Positions 17,460 to 26,148 of a stretch of 64,000 bases of DNA are shown one piece after another. A model generated the notes under the pieces. The model had not been told where the DNA came from. It worked only from the letters and a program-made list of their open reading frames with translations, and did no database searches. The DNA lies in assembly GCA_964016105.1 (NCBI GenBank), contig CAXHEX010000004.1, positions 248,001 to 312,000 of the forward strand. Direction: 5' to 3'. Each line of letters opens with the position of its first letter. Positions within the stretch are counted from its first letter, which is position 1. A program made the translations under genes and the position numbers. Source of the DNA: Ketobacter sp964016105. Its GTDB lineage: Bacteria > Pseudomonadota > Gammaproteobacteria > Pseudomonadales > Ketobacteraceae.

Positions 17460-19456
17460 TTGGGTTCAAGTAAAAACACATCGATAGTGTCATCTTGGTT
17501 AGTATATTTTAACTTCTCGGGAAAAAGTTCACGGAAATAGTGGGCTGGTTCGCCCATCCAATCGGTGGAGAAGTTGATAAACCAGGTCCGCTGTTTAATA
17601 GAGCTTAGGTATTGCTCCAAGTCGGATAGTCGGTAGATTAAATGTGCGTTTGTCCATTGGTCTCGGGTTCCCTCCAGCACTGCTCTGGTCCAGAAGCGGT
17701 TTTGTTCCATAGGCAAATACATGTATTGAATTGGATGATCCAAGTACAGGTCCACTACTGTTACTTCTGAAACAATGGTGTCGCCGTCTTGGAAGTGTTG
17801 GTTTACGAACTCGCCGGGGGATCGGAAATCTCTGCGGGGGTAGAAAAAGTTGCCTCGCTTCAATGAATATTGGGTGCGATACATAATCTCAGGTTCGTTT
17901 ATTTTCAATAGGTGCTTTGCGCTAAAGTCTTCTCCTGCCCATAAAGTGGTGATGATAAAAGTGGCGAAGATGCCCGTAGCCATTTTCGGTTTAGCCATTT
18001 GAGCGATTCTGAAAACGCCATAGCAGCAAAGGAGTATCATTAGAGGGTAGAAAAAGAACGCGTATCGGGTTGATTTCTGAATCGTGTCGATGGCACTGAT
18101 AAATGCTATGGCCGCCAATACGATGGCAAACACATAGCGACTATCATCGTTGGTTTGGTTGGGTCGAATAACCATTACCAAAGCAGCCGCCGCCATCCCC
18201 ACGATCATGATGAGGCTTGTGATTGGTATGGCAACAAGCCAGGGCTTCAGAAATCGAGTGACCGTATCTGGGTAGTTAATAAGGATGCTGATCAACTGTT
18301 TCAGTTTTTGTGGGTGTTGTTCCAAGTCAAGATTGGATACATTGCCTAGCCACTGTTCTGTGGTTAATCCAAATCCGCTCCAGTAGAGGCCGCTCAAGAT
18401 GAGGCAGCCGCCTATGCCCAAAAGTGCTTTCAAGCTTAAGGGTAGGGGTTGGTTGTCTTGTTGAAGAAAAGCAAGGGCGAGGATGAAGCAGATAGCGGAC
18501 AGACCAAAAAGGTTCATTAGTGCAGAAACTATTGCCGCGCAAAGGAATAATGACCATAGATGCAGCCATTGTGGTTGCCGCAGCAACTGAATCAGAAAGT
18601 AGATGCTTGTAGAGGCCGGGATCAAGAAAAGCCACTGCCACAAACCGCTGCCAAAGCTTTGAGTTATAAGCAGTGGTGGGTGTAGCAACCCAAACCGAGT
18701 TGAAGCCAGGGGATAGTCGGCGAGATCGGCGGGAAGTCGGGGTGGGCCTGCGTAACTTCCCAGCTTGCGATGAAAAATGTAAAGCGCGATTCCAACTAAT
18801 GCAAGAATAGCTGGCGGCAAGAACTTGCGGAAGTGTTGTGAAAATAATGGCAAAAAGTTCAGCACCAGCAAGAAAGGTGAGGCTTCATAGACGTAAACAG
18901 AGATCCAGGACAAGCCATAGGCGACTATTAGACTGTTGCGTTGGCCTCGGACTGTGGCGTCGATTAAAAAGTAAGTGTGCCAGAGGAATAGGGCCTGGAA
19001 TGGTGCGTACATACGGGCAAACCGGGCAAATTCAATCTCCCAAAGGGAAAGTCCGAAAATGAAGGTGGCTCCGCAGGCCAGAATGGGGCCACCCATTCGC
19101 TTGCCAATTAAGTAAACAGCGGGAATGCAGACGATGCTGCAAAGCGCCGGTATCAAACGCAGGGACCACTCCATGGGTGCATCCAGGCTCAATAACCCAG
19201 CGCTCAAGTATTGCTGTAGCAAGCCCCGCAGATAGAGGCCTCCGCCGGCTTCGTGCAAGGGGATGCCTTTCTCTAAAATGTTATAGACTGATTTGGAAAA
19301 ATAGTATTCGTCTACGCTCAAGGGAGAAGTGCCCAGGCCCCAAAACCTGAAGAAGATTCCGATGGCCACCCCGCAGGCCATGAAGATGTGTGCCAGCATA
19401 AATTGTTGCTGGGAAAAGCTGTGGTTTGAACCCATTATCAAAACGCCTGATGTCAT
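17447..19456 (-). CDS. GT39-type (PMT/ArnT-like) membrane glycosyltransferase
   Basis: A 669-residue polytopic membrane protein. The first periplasmic loop carries the GT39/GT-C signature LSVDEYYFSK, with the Asp-Glu pair expected to be catalytic. It is followed by about ten or more membrane helices and a soluble C-terminal part of about 170 residues. These enzymes use polyprenyl-phosphate sugars and act on the periplasmic face, so it may decorate the polysaccharide or a lipid. It overlaps the Wzy-like gene tail-to-tail by 13 bp. The ORF start at 19456 is ATG; a second ATG seven codons in is also possible. Confidence 0.8.
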   Translation of the reverse strand: MTSGVLIMGSNHSFSQQQFMLAHIFMACGVAIGIFFRFWGLGTSPLSVDEYYFSKSVYNILEKGIPLHEAGGGLYLRGLLQQYLSAGLLSLDAPMEWSLRLIPALCSIVCIPAVYLIGKRMGGPILACGATFIFGLSLWEIEFARFARMYAPFQALFLWHTYFLIDATVRGQRNSLIVAYGLSWISVYVYEASPFLLVLNFLPLFSQHFRKFLPPAILALVGIALYIFHRKLGSYAGPPRLPADLADYPLASTRFGLLHPPLLITQSFGSGLWQWLFLIPASTSIYFLIQLLRQPQWLHLWSLFLCAAIVSALMNLFGLSAICFILALAFLQQDNQPLPLSLKALLGIGGCLILSGLYWSGFGLTTEQWLGNVSNLDLEQHPQKLKQLISILINYPDTVTRFLKPWLVAIPITSLIMIVGMAAAALVMVIRPNQTNDDSRYVFAIVLAAIAFISAIDTIQKSTRYAFFFYPLMILLCCYGVFRIAQMAKPKMATGIFATFIITTLWAGEDFSAKHLLKINEPEIMYRTQYSLKRGNFFYPRRDFRSPGEFVNQHFQDGDTIVSEVTVVDLYLDHPIQYMYLPMEQNRFWTRAVLEGTRDQWTNAHLIYRLSDLEQYLSSIKQRTWFINFSTDWMGEPAHYFRELFPEKLKYTNQDDTIDVFLLEPNQAH

Positions 19457-19867
19457 GTTGATATGACTGGGTAGAGGCCCATTTAATACCCCAAAGACGA
19501 TTTCCCCATTAGCTTATGATCGCCTTCCCCTTGAGTGAGGCTCAGATTATAAATAGCGGCAAACCCACTGTTAACGTCTAATTGATTGCTGGGTACAATT
19601 ATTTACATTCATTCTTTGTAATATCGCCGTTTTGATGGGGTTTATGTGGAGAGCTTAGTGATTCTAAATTTGGTATGATGCATACTGAAGGTTTAATGGG
19701 GGGTCTGTTAAGTTGTGTTGCATATTTAGTGGAATATGGTTTGGGGAGCCTGTATATAGAGCTATCAATAATCTACTATCCTTAAAGCAGTGGCGCAGAG
19801 ACACCAAGGTTGGGTTATGCGCACTCCCTTTTCTATGTGAGTGTCCAAGTAAATTGGGAAATAAGGC
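19457..19867. promoter_or_regulatory. Divergent promoter region of the Wzz operon and GT39 gene
   Basis: This 411-bp A/T-rich gap separates the GT39 gene from the Wzz-like operon and must contain their promoters. The best single element for the plus strand is an extended -10, TGGTATGAT at 19671-19679, without a good -35. If used, it leaves a leader of about 180 nt. No operator palindrome stands out. No gene was seen. Confidence 0.35.
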
Positions 19868-21343
19868 ATGAATGGATCAGATAATGTGATCGATTTCTCT
19901 GAAATATTGGGTGTTTTTAAGCGCCGCAAGTCGCTTTTTTTGGCGACTTTTGGTGTGGTTGCTGTTCTGGGGATAATAATCGCGTTTGTTTTGCCACCCA
20001 CTTACCGGGCGGAATCTCGGGTATTCATCGAGCGGCAACAAATTCCGGATACGTTGGTTTCGACCACGGTAACGGGCTATGTCCAGGAGCGACTCGAAAT
20101 CATCAGCCAAAGGGTGCTCACTCCGGAGCGTTTGATGGATGTGGCCAAGCAGTTGGGTTTGCCTGGGGCCGATTTTCCCGTCGGATCCGAAGAGTATCAA
20201 AACGCCAAGTATGAAATAACCACTGATATGATCGATAACACAGCCATTGAGACGGTAGATGTTCAGGTGGAGCGCGCATTCCGAGGTCGCTCCACCAGTC
20301 ATATGTCGGTGGCGTTTATTGTTGCCTATGAGCATAAAGATCCGACAGTGGCAAGAGATGTAACAAATGCCCTGACCCAATTGTTTTTGGCGGAAAATGT
20401 GTCCCAGCGAACCGAACAAGCCAGTAACGTCACCGACTTTCTTGAGCAGGCCGGAGGTCGTATCAAGGCAGAAATTGCCGGTATAGAAGCGGAACTGGAC
20501 CGGCTCAAAGGGCAAAGCTTCGAAGTGTTGCCCCAACAAGTAGCTGAAAACCGGAAATTGCTTGCAGAGAAAAAAGCAGAGTTGGTAAATGCCGAGGCTG
20601 AAATTAGCTTTCTTACCAACCGAAAAAGCCAGTTGCTGGCACAGATGGCTCAGACGAACCGTCATGTGATATCCGATCGCACTGATATGGGGGTGGTGTT
20701 GGACCCCAAGGTTCGACTTGCAAAAGCCAGAATTGACCTCAAGAATGCCCGCGAGCGGTTTACCGAGAGCCATCCCGATGTGGAGCGTTTACAGTTACTG
20801 ATAAGAGATTTGGAAAAAGATGTAGCCCAGGGCGTAAGCGCATCACCGGCAACGAAGTACTCCGTGCCTACTAATCCGGCCTATGTGCGCCTTCAGCGGC
20901 AGTTTGATGATATTGACACAAAGCTATCAATTGCCCAGGGCAATAAAGTACTGCTTGAGGAGCGTATTAAATCTCTCAGAGTTAACTCAAACGCAGATCC
21001 CGCGGTAGAAATTAAATACAATGCGCTGATCAGAGACTTGGACAGAGCCCAAAAAGAGTATGCCGATATCAAGGATAGGGCCTATTCCGCTGAATTGGCC
21101 CAGAGCCTGGAGAGTGAGCAGCGGGGTGATCGGTTCACATTGATGTATGAAGCCACGACACCCAAGATGCCAGTCAGGCCAAATCGAATTGGAATTGTGA
21201 TGTTGTCGGTTTTTCTTGGGTTTTTAGCCAGTGTTATAGTGGTGGCGATCCGAGAGCGCGGCGATAGCACCTTGAGAACAGCGGCGGATTTGAAAAAGGT
21301 GTTTGGTGCTGAGCCAATAGGTGTGATTCCAGTAATACACTAG
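19868..21343 (+). CDS. Wzz/GumC-like polysaccharide chain-length protein
   Basis: A polysaccharide co-polymerase of 491 residues that likely controls chain length and links polymerisation to export. It has the classic layout: a cytoplasmic start (DFSEILGVFKRRKS), a first membrane helix at about residues 24-46, a long periplasmic coiled-coil region rich in charged residues, then a proline-flanked second helix near the C-terminus (PVRPNRIGIVMLSVFLGF). It lacks a fused kinase domain; the ATPase is encoded by the next gene, 34 bp downstream. It heads an apparent four-gene operon. An open frame of 298 codons on the opposite strand is an artefact of codon bias. Confidence 0.9.
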   Translation: MNGSDNVIDFSEILGVFKRRKSLFLATFGVVAVLGIIIAFVLPPTYRAESRVFIERQQIPDTLVSTTVTGYVQERLEIISQRVLTPERLMDVAKQLGLPGADFPVGSEEYQNAKYEITTDMIDNTAIETVDVQVERAFRGRSTSHMSVAFIVAYEHKDPTVARDVTNALTQLFLAENVSQRTEQASNVTDFLEQAGGRIKAEIAGIEAELDRLKGQSFEVLPQQVAENRKLLAEKKAELVNAEAEISFLTNRKSQLLAQMAQTNRHVISDRTDMGVVLDPKVRLAKARIDLKNARERFTESHPDVERLQLLIRDLEKDVAQGVSASPATKYSVPTNPAYVRLQRQFDDIDTKLSIAQGNKVLLEERIKSLRVNSNADPAVEIKYNALIRDLDRAQKEYADIKDRAYSAELAQSLESEQRGDRFTLMYEATTPKMPVRPNRIGIVMLSVFLGFLASVIVVAIRERGDSTLRTAADLKKVFGAEPIGVIPVIH

Positions 21344-21377
21344 CCTAAGTGGATTTTTGTTAAGGCAGAACTTTTGA

Positions 21378-22169
21378 ATGGATCGAATAACTAAGGCGAT
21401 TAAGCAAGCTAACAAGACCCGGTCTCGTAGTGAGGGGGCCGAAAGGCTCGTGAGCGAGTTTGGTACAGGCTTTGAGAATCGTATCGATATTCCCAAACAG
21501 GTGTTAGAAGATCGAAAGTTGATCGCAGGCATGCTAACTCACCCAGTTTCTGAGGCATATCGTCTATTACGTACTAGAGTATTAAGAGTGATGGAGCAAA
21601 ATAACTGGCGGGTTATTGGTGTGACTGGTCCGTCATCTGGGTCAGGTAAAACACTCACCGCCGCCAATTTGGCTGTTGGTATTGCCATGAAACCCAACTT
21701 TTCCTCACTTTTGGTAGAAGCAGATTTACGCAAAGTGGGGTTGAGTAAACTGTTTGATATCGATCCAGATTATGATCTAGAAGATTTTCTGGGTTGGAAG
21801 GCATCCCTTGAGGATGTGGTTGTTTGCCCTGGTATAGACGATTTAGGGGTAATTGTGAACAAGCGCCCATTACATGGGTCTTCCGATCTGTTGATGGGCG
21901 ATGCTTTAATGGTAATGATCGACCAGATAAAGCTTAGCCAAGAGAATTTAGTGGCAATTTTTGATCTGCCCCCGGTATTTGTGGGGGATGACGCAGTGGC
22001 TCTATCCGCTCATTTGGATGCAGTGCTTGTGGTGGTTGATTCGACCAATACCTCTAAAGAGAGTTTACAGGGCTGTTTAGAGCTACTTAAGGGCGTCAAT
22101 ATCATTGGTTGTGTTCTAAACAATGCCACGGATGTAGAGAACCTAAACACGAAATACGGCGGCTACTAG
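21378..22169 (+). CDS. BY-kinase-like ATPase (CpsD/CapB family)
   Basis: This is the cytoplasmic ATPase partner of the Wzz-like protein, related to bacterial tyrosine kinases that regulate polysaccharide assembly. The Walker A loop GPSSGSGKT spans residues 84-92, Walker A' LLVEADLR is at 111-118, and Walker B (AIFDLPP) is at about 193-199. The LRTRVLR helix before the P-loop fits the oligomerisation motif. BY-kinases usually end in a tyrosine cluster; this one has only Y260 and Y263 in its last four residues. Autophosphorylation capacity is therefore uncertain. It lies in the operon between wzz-like and AAA ATPase genes. Confidence 0.87.
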   Translation: MDRITKAIKQANKTRSRSEGAERLVSEFGTGFENRIDIPKQVLEDRKLIAGMLTHPVSEAYRLLRTRVLRVMEQNNWRVIGVTGPSSGSGKTLTAANLAVGIAMKPNFSSLLVEADLRKVGLSKLFDIDPDYDLEDFLGWKASLEDVVVCPGIDDLGVIVNKRPLHGSSDLLMGDALMVMIDQIKLSQENLVAIFDLPPVFVGDDAVALSAHLDAVLVVVDSTNTSKESLQGCLELLKGVNIIGCVLNNATDVENLNTKYGGY

Positions 22170-22228
22170 CTAGCTACCACCAGGCCGGTGGTTAGTGCAA
22201 ATTTTAGAAACATGAAGTTGGAAACATT

Positions 22229-23098
22229 ATGTATTGCGAGTTTTATGGACTGAAAGAAATGCCGTTCAACTTGGTGCCGGATCCTGATTACCTCTTTATG
22301 AGTGTTCAGTATCAGCAGGCGCTAAGTGTGCTCGAGTATGGCTTGACCAAAGATGGGTTCGCCATAATCACTGGTGAGGTTGGCACAGGTAAGACCACTT
22401 TGGTTCGAAAGCTTTTGGATAGAGACGACACCAAATACACCGTCGGTCTGTTAAATCACACAGTGGTGTATGATAAAAACGAGCTGATGAAGTGGATTTT
22501 GTTCAGTTTTGGTGTGGTTTACGATGAAAGCCAAGGTGGCCAGGTCCAGCTTTATGGTGAACTAAGCAAGTTTTTGATTAATGAGTACAAAGAGGGTCGC
22601 CAGTGCATCATGATCATCGATGAGGCGCAAAAGCTGGATTTCGATTTTCTTGAGCAGATACGGATGATCTCAAACATCAACTTTGGTAAGAATCAGCTCA
22701 TACAGTTTATTCTTGTGGGTCAGCCTGAGTTGCGGGATGTTTTGAAAAAGCCAGAGATGCGCCAGTTCGCTCAGCGCATTGCGGTGGATTTTCATCTGGG
22801 GTGTCTCAGCCAGCAAGACACCTACATGTATATTACCCATAGAATCACTATTGCCGGTGGAGATCCTCAAATCTTTGACGATGAGTCTAAGCATTTGATT
22901 TGGCAGCACAGTGGTGGTTTGCCCCGTTTGATTAATGTTCTGTGCGACACAGCCTTAATTTATGGCTATGCTTTCTTGTCTACTAAGATAAATGCGGACA
23001 TAGTTCGGCACGTAATTAATGATAAGAAACAAGGTCTTACACCCCTCAGTGCGGGGGATCAGCTCGCACTTGACAGTGAGCAAAAAAAGCTGGAATGA
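22229..23098 (+). CDS. ExeA-like AAA ATPase of polysaccharide cluster
   Basis: A 289-residue AAA ATPase of the ExeA/GspA type. The family start MYCEFYGLKEMPFNLVPDP is present. Walker A GEVGTGKT is at residues 49-56 and Walker B IMIIDEAQ is at 127-134. The sensor-2 region GGLPRLINVLCD is also clear. Unlike ExeA it has no transmembrane or peptidoglycan-binding C-terminus. ATPases of this class are regular members of exosortase-linked EPS clusters, with unknown function. Here the neighbours match that type, but no exosortase is present. It sits 59 bp after the BY-kinase-like gene in the same orientation. Confidence 0.88.
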   Translation: MYCEFYGLKEMPFNLVPDPDYLFMSVQYQQALSVLEYGLTKDGFAIITGEVGTGKTTLVRKLLDRDDTKYTVGLLNHTVVYDKNELMKWILFSFGVVYDESQGGQVQLYGELSKFLINEYKEGRQCIMIIDEAQKLDFDFLEQIRMISNINFGKNQLIQFILVGQPELRDVLKKPEMRQFAQRIAVDFHLGCLSQQDTYMYITHRITIAGGDPQIFDDESKHLIWQHSGGLPRLINVLCDTALIYGYAFLSTKINADIVRHVINDKKQGLTPLSAGDQLALDSEQKKLE

Positions 23099-23169
23099 AT
23101 TCTACGCCCCACCCGGTTGCATGATGTTTTTTCACTGAAGCGTTTACTGAACTAAGGCAATAAATTTCC

Positions 23170-24582
23170 ATGACTGACGCGAAGACTCACTTACTGCGTA
23201 GGCTGCTTATTATTCTAGATATTTGTTTAATTGTGCTTACTTTCGCAGTGTTATCCCATGCGTACATTTATTACTGTGGCGACCGAAACGGAGTTTTAGC
23301 TAATAGCCACTTGTTAGTGGTCATACTGCCCGCAATAATGCTCCCCTTGAAGTCTTTGGGATTGTACGATTACTTTAAGCCTAAGAAGTTTTGGGTGTTT
23401 TCTCTTCAGGTTGTGGCTTCTATCCTAGCCGCCTATCTGGCCACTTTAGCCATCGCTTTTGTGCTCAGAGTGGAGTTTATCAATTTAAACATTATTTCCT
23501 CCTTCTTCATGTTAGTGGCTATGGTGCTGATTATTAACCGCCGCTTTTTGGTGTGGTGGTATTTCCAAAATAAAGTGGAAAAAGAATCTAACTACCTGAA
23601 AGTTCTAATAGTAGGAACCGGGCAGCGGGCGCAATCTCTCACCAGGCAACTGAAGGCCAATGGGGAGTGGGGTGTCAGTATTCTTGGTTATCTTGATCCC
23701 GATCAGTCGAGAGTGGGGGAGAAGGTTGAAGGCGGTACCGTTTTGGGAACCGTCGACCAGATATCAGCAATCCTGCGAGATCATGTGGTGGAGGAAGTGA
23801 TTTTAGCTCTGCCGCGAAAGATGATGAATGATGTGGCCATGATTGCCACTGCTTGCGAAGAAGAAGGGGTGCAGATGCTGATCATGAGTGACCTCTATGA
23901 TCTAAATGCGTCTCGAATATCTCTCTTCAAATTGGGTGATGTTCCGCTGCTTCGGTTTGAGCCCGTGGCTCAAGATATAGGAAAACTCGTGGTTAAGCGT
24001 ATGTTTGATATTGTATTGACCATGCTTGCCATGCCGGTGATTGCACCCGTTATGTTGTTGATTGCCGTGGCCATTAAATTGGATGACAAGGGGCCAGTGT
24101 TTTTTATTCAGGAGCGGGTGGGTTACCACAAGCGTTTATTTCCCATGATTAAATACCGCACAATGTGTGTGGACGCTGAAGACAAACTGAAGGAAATAGA
24201 GCACCTGAACGAGGCCAGTGGTCCCATCTTTAAAATGGAGAATGATCCCCGTGTCACCCGCGTAGGTAAGCTTCTGAGGGCCACTAGCCTGGATGAAATC
24301 CCCCAATTGTTGAACGTATTACGGGGGCACATGAGTTTGATCGGGCCTCGACCCATGTCTATGCGGGATGTGGATTTGTTCGATCGGGGTATACAGCGCA
24401 AGCGTTTTAGTGTGAAGCCTGGAATTACCTGCATCTGGCAAATATCCGGGCGCAGTAATTTGCCGTTCGAAAAATGGTTAGAGTTGGATTTGGAGTACAT
24501 TGAGAACTGGTCGTTGTGGCTGGATATCAAAATCTTGCTGCTCACAATTCCTGCGGTTCTCAAGCGCGATGGGGCTCACTGA
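23170..24582 (+). CDS. Polyprenyl-phosphate sugar-1-phosphate transferase (initiating)
   Basis: This membrane enzyme transfers the first sugar-1-phosphate to undecaprenyl phosphate and so starts repeat-unit assembly. The 470 residues follow the WcaJ/WbaP plan: about four N-terminal helices, a Rossmann-like central domain (VLIVGTGQRAQSL), then a membrane-associated catalytic domain. The catalytic domain contains KRMFDIVLTML, GPVFFIQERVG, the Asp-Glu motif in SLDEIPQLLNVL, and GPRP. It closes the operon begun at 19868. Its stop is only 4 bp from the stop of the convergent Crp/Fnr gene. The sugar (glucose, galactose or another) cannot be assigned. Confidence 0.92.
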   Translation: MTDAKTHLLRRLLIILDICLIVLTFAVLSHAYIYYCGDRNGVLANSHLLVVILPAIMLPLKSLGLYDYFKPKKFWVFSLQVVASILAAYLATLAIAFVLRVEFINLNIISSFFMLVAMVLIINRRFLVWWYFQNKVEKESNYLKVLIVGTGQRAQSLTRQLKANGEWGVSILGYLDPDQSRVGEKVEGGTVLGTVDQISAILRDHVVEEVILALPRKMMNDVAMIATACEEEGVQMLIMSDLYDLNASRISLFKLGDVPLLRFEPVAQDIGKLVVKRMFDIVLTMLAMPVIAPVMLLIAVAIKLDDKGPVFFIQERVGYHKRLFPMIKYRTMCVDAEDKLKEIEHLNEASGPIFKMENDPRVTRVGKLLRATSLDEIPQLLNVLRGHMSLIGPRPMSMRDVDLFDRGIQRKRFSVKPGITCIWQISGRSNLPFEKWLELDLEYIENWSLWLDIKILLLTIPAVLKRDGAH

Positions 24583-24586
24583 CAGT

Positions 24587-25270
24587 TCAATCGTCAGCGG
24601 CAGCAAGTAGCTCCAAGTCTATGATCGTAATTTTACTGCGTTCTTTGTGAATCAGCCCCCTACGTTGCAGTTGGCCCAGCTCTCGGGTGATGGCTTCCCG
24701 GTGGGTTGATAATCTACCGGCCAATTCTTCATGGGTAGGGGCGTTGTCCAACAGGACGCTGCCGCTTGTTTGGGCGGTTTTCTCTTTGGCAAGACGCAGT
24801 AATTCCGCACGAACTCTGCCAGCCACATTCAGCGTGGAAAATTCAAACAGCTTGTCGCATAGAAATCTAACTAACTCCACCAGCTTTAGCAGTGTGGCTT
24901 TCGCCACCGCCGGGTACTGATCCAGCAGAACATGAAAATTCTGTTGGCTCAGAATTAAAACCTCACCATCCTCTAAGGCGATCACGTGGGTTGCCCGTGG
25001 CTGGTTGTCCAATGCCGACATCTCACCAAACATTTGGCCATGTGTAAGCTCTTGATATGACACCTCTTTACCGGATGGGCTGAACATAGCAGCACGCACT
25101 TTCCCGCTATACAAAAAGTATACTGACTTGGATTGGTCTTTTTGGCTGATCAGCGTGTCGCCTTTGCTGAAATTTTGGCAGGTGAACAGCCCGCTAATAT
25201 GGTTTAATTCGGCGTCGGTAAGAGTGTTAAAAACACTCATTGATGAAAGTTTCTGCTCAATGCTTTCCAC
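24587..25270 (-). CDS. Crp/Fnr-family transcriptional regulator
   Basis: A 227-residue regulator with an N-terminal cyclic-nucleotide-binding barrel and a C-terminal winged helix. The phosphate-binding cassette FGEMSALDNQPRATHV keeps the Gly-Glu (about 82-83) and Arg (about 92) expected for binding cAMP or cGMP. The HTH reads THEELAGRLSTHREAITREL. There is no FNR-like N-terminal cysteine cluster; the single early cysteine is C31. The annotated start is GTG at 25270, directly after a GC-rich hairpin; an ATG ten codons later is the alternative. It lies downstream of a nucleotide-cyclase-like gene on the same strand and tail-to-tail with the EPS operon, so control of polysaccharide genes by a cyclic nucleotide is a fair hypothesis. 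Confidence 0.92.
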   Translation of the reverse strand: MESIEQKLSSMSVFNTLTDAELNHISGLFTCQNFSKGDTLISQKDQSKSVYFLYSGKVRAAMFSPSGKEVSYQELTHGQMFGEMSALDNQPRATHVIALEDGEVLILSQQNFHVLLDQYPAVAKATLLKLVELVRFLCDKLFEFSTLNVAGRVRAELLRLAKEKTAQTSGSVLLDNAPTHEELAGRLSTHREAITRELGQLQRRGLIHKERSKITIIDLELLAAADD

Positions 25271-25273
25271 GCG

Positions 25274-25290
25274 GTGGCCCCCCCGGCCAC
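25274..25290 (-). promoter_or_regulatory. GC hairpin at the Crp-gene translation start
   Basis: GTGGCC and GGCCAC form a perfect 6-bp stem around a 5-nt loop that reads GGGGG on the minus (transcribed) strand. It ends 3 nt before the GTG start. The G-run is the only ribosome-site-like sequence, so the hairpin could limit translation initiation. Function is inferred, not shown. Confidence 0.35.
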
Positions 25291-25494
25291 AATTCCTGGC
25301 TTAAGTTATTTGTAGGACTGTTATTTTCCCCTTGTGACTTTCACCGAGGATTGTCTTTGAAAATAGAGTCAATCTTGTGCATGTCTCCACCATTGCACAG
25401 CGATAGACTAACGTCTTTTCGTATATTGGACAAGAAAACAACAGTTAATTGTCTCAAATGTAAATGGGGCCACAAGGCAAATTGAATAGCGGTA

Positions 25495-26076
25495 TCAATT
25501 TGTATTGCGTCTATCCAGTACCGGGTAGGCTTTGACCGGTTTGCTTTTGCCTTTGAGCTGAAATTGGATGGCGGTGTCGGCGACAAAAAAGGACAGAATG
25601 TTGCCTATGGTTTCATCGCTTACGAGTATTTGGTTTGGCTCAGCGCGGGCCGCGAGGCGAGCTGCTGTGTTTAATGCATCTCCTGTGAGTTTGTAGCGGC
25701 CCTGAATGGGGTCTCCTTGTTGAATAGCTACAACACCGCTGTGAATTCCCGATTGCAAATTAACCTCAAAGCCAGGCAAATAGATATTGGTGGGTGGCTC
25801 TACTTTCTTAACTGCCTGGTGTAGTTCCAGAGCGGCATTTATGGCTCGCTTATCACAGTTTTTTTGGGGTTCTGAAAGCCCGAATGCCGCCAGCATGCCG
25901 TCTCCGTAAAACTGGTTAACAACTCCGCCGTGATCGTTTACTACTTGCTCTGCCATATGGCGCAAAGTCGTTTGTATGTGCGCAACGGGCTCTGGGTCCA
26001 ATGATTCTAACCTGTGATTCATTTGGCTGAGATCTGAAAATAAGATGCTTGTAAAACAGCGTTGCGTGAACATCAA
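25495..26076 (-). CDS. Stand-alone class III nucleotide cyclase domain protein
   Basis: The whole 193-residue protein is one adenylate/guanylate cyclase catalytic domain. Both metal aspartates are present, D15 in ILFSDLSQ and D59 in FYGDGMLAAFG. The transition-state pair is also there, N136 and R140 in LTGDALNTAAR. At the base-recognition positions, the usual lysine is glutamine (Q55) and the usual aspartate appears to be arginine (R127). Enzymes with NQxxGDG are known among bacterial cyclases, so activity is possible but substrate is uncertain. It has no membrane or sensor domain. It lies upstream of a Crp/Fnr gene (224-bp gap) and downstream of an FHA-like gene (72-bp gap). Confidence 0.85.
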   Translation of the reverse strand: MMFTQRCFTSILFSDLSQMNHRLESLDPEPVAHIQTTLRHMAEQVVNDHGGVVNQFYGDGMLAAFGLSEPQKNCDKRAINAALELHQAVKKVEPPTNIYLPGFEVNLQSGIHSGVVAIQQGDPIQGRYKLTGDALNTAARLAARAEPNQILVSDETIGNILSFFVADTAIQFQLKGKSKPVKAYPVLDRRNTN

Positions 26077-26148
26077 ACCATTCCTTTTTCGTTGTTCTCC
26101 ATGAAGCGTTACCCCGAGTTTTCTTCTGGGCGGGGTGTGGTTACTGGG

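Noticed and set aside
19877..20773. 298-codon open frame on the minus strand opposite the Wzz-like gene
   Set aside because: It lies wholly antisense to a well-supported gene and has no domain features; it results from codon bias.
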